Assembly: GCA_951230915.1 (NCBI GenBank)
Contig: OX579639.1
Span: 5,890,001-5,954,000 of the forward strand
Direction: 5' to 3'
DNA: 64,000 nucleotides
Source: Antitrichia curtipendula
Lineage: Eukaryota; Streptophyta; Bryopsida; Hypnales; Leucodontaceae
Shown here piece after piece: positions 63,005 to 64,000 of the stretch. The first letter of the stretch is position 1; each line of letters begins with the position of its first letter. The translations under genes and the position numbers were made by a program. Below the pieces are notes generated by a model, which was given only the letters and a program-made list of their open reading frames with translations, did no database searches and was not told the origin of the DNA.

Positions 63005-64000
63005 CCTAAGAAACGAAAGCCCATTAATCGAAGTTGTCGATGAATGTATGAAAAAATTCACAGAGGAGACCTTGTACACTCCGAAACGTCCATACTGTCG
63101 AAGTTTTATTCTGTTCCTCCGGACAGACCCTAGAACCGCATGTGAAACACAGGACGAAGTACCTCGATGAGGTGGAGACGCAGATGGCTGAGATTTTGAG
63201 ACGGAAGGCAACCCCGAAGTCAGAGAATTCGTAGTGCTGCGCCACTAGAAGTCCACGATTCAAAGCTTGCTGTGTCTGTATTCTCTAATCGTCAACGCAA
63301 ACTATTTTCCACTGTAAATAGTGTCGTGTAGTATTGCTTCACGGAATCATCTGGTTGGACGATCATGTGCAAGGATCGAACAGGATTGAGAAGTGGGATT
63401 TAGAGTGCCTCACTGCCCTGTCGCCGGACTACCGAGCAAGGGTTTCCTGTTTTCACGTTTCCCGTTTCGGAGAGTAGAGACATCGAACTGGTCGTTTGTT
63501 GTTTCCTCGCGCATTTCCTGGAACCGCAGGTTTCATGCTCCGGATATCCGGCAACTGAATGAACTTGAATCAACACGTGCATGTACTTCAAACCTACTGA
63601 ACCCTGTAACACCGAGGACTGCACTTTCTTGCATTCGGATGATTGTGCATTGAATCTGTACAATTGCTTGGATACTTTCTTTCATCAATTTCATTTTTGT
63701 TCACCCGCCATGGTGGATTACAAAGAGTGTACAGTTGAATTTGTAGTCATGCAAGTGTCTAACTTCACATGAATGAGAAGTTTTAAAAAAAAAACGGATC
63801 ACTATTTAAGTGAAATTGGGAAAGTTCTGGTTTCTTGCTCTGAATCTGAAATTTCTGCAAAGAAATAAAATTTTTTTAGATTGAGTCAAAATAACAAAAT
63901 CAAGGTCCTCTACTCTAGTTTCATCTTCAATTTGATTTTTTTTTAAATTCAAATTATTGCATTTTGTACTGCAATTTGAACTTTGGTTGTATTTTCAATG
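63005..64000. other. Region without a supported gene
   Basis: Short overlapping frames on both strands show no motif. The last 200 bases are AT-rich. Confidence 0.4.

Overview
This is nuclear DNA of a land plant. It is AT-rich and gene-poor, with spliceosomal introns and many decayed transposable elements. The best organism clue is a MIKC*-type MADS-box gene with an extended, many-exon K region (46.6-50.2 kb, minus strand), the form typical of bryophytes, lycophytes and ferns. The other intact gene, a GDSL esterase/lipase, has short introns (139-608 bp). I infer a non-seed land plant, most likely a bryophyte or lycophyte, but the species cannot be fixed from this window.

Layout. 0-4.1 kb: degenerate adenine phosphoribosyltransferase (APRT) pieces interrupted by two MITEs, one an hAT-type element with a perfect 8-bp target duplication. 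4.8-11.3 kb: two tail-to-tail genes, a three-exon Fe(II)/2-oxoglutarate dioxygenase resembling the TET/JBP class (plus) and a long decayed DDE-like transposase (minus); they may be cargo and transposase of one element. 12.5-12.9 kb: minisatellite. 13.0-18.95 kb: decayed Ty3/gypsy chromovirus whose 5' LTR carries heat-shock-element-like motifs. 19-33.9 kb: AT-rich repeats, copies of a roughly 930-bp family with TTAACCCCTAAA ends, an inverted-repeat pair and a recent 5'-truncated LINE with a 16-bp target duplication.

33.98-36.44 kb: intact five-exon GDSL lipase. 37.07-37.60 and 38.85-38.99 kb: foldback elements. 39.2-41.8 kb: three-exon Crypton-like tyrosine recombinase with one frameshift and one nonsense codon. 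42-46.5 kb: no convincing gene. 46.55-50.24 kb: the MADS gene. 51.4-53.4 kb: more copies of the TTAACCCCTAAA family. 55.06-59.46 kb: large decayed gene with a ParB-like domain and a possible degenerate methyltransferase domain. 60.6-61.7 kb: another family member and an AT minisatellite. 62.87-63.00 kb: a 60-bp-arm hairpin.

Only the GDSL and MADS genes look like intact host genes. The dioxygenase is nearly intact. Most in-frame stops in the decayed genes can be explained by a single C-to-T or G-to-A change, as expected for silenced, cytosine-methylated DNA. All similarity calls were made by eye from motifs; no database search was run.
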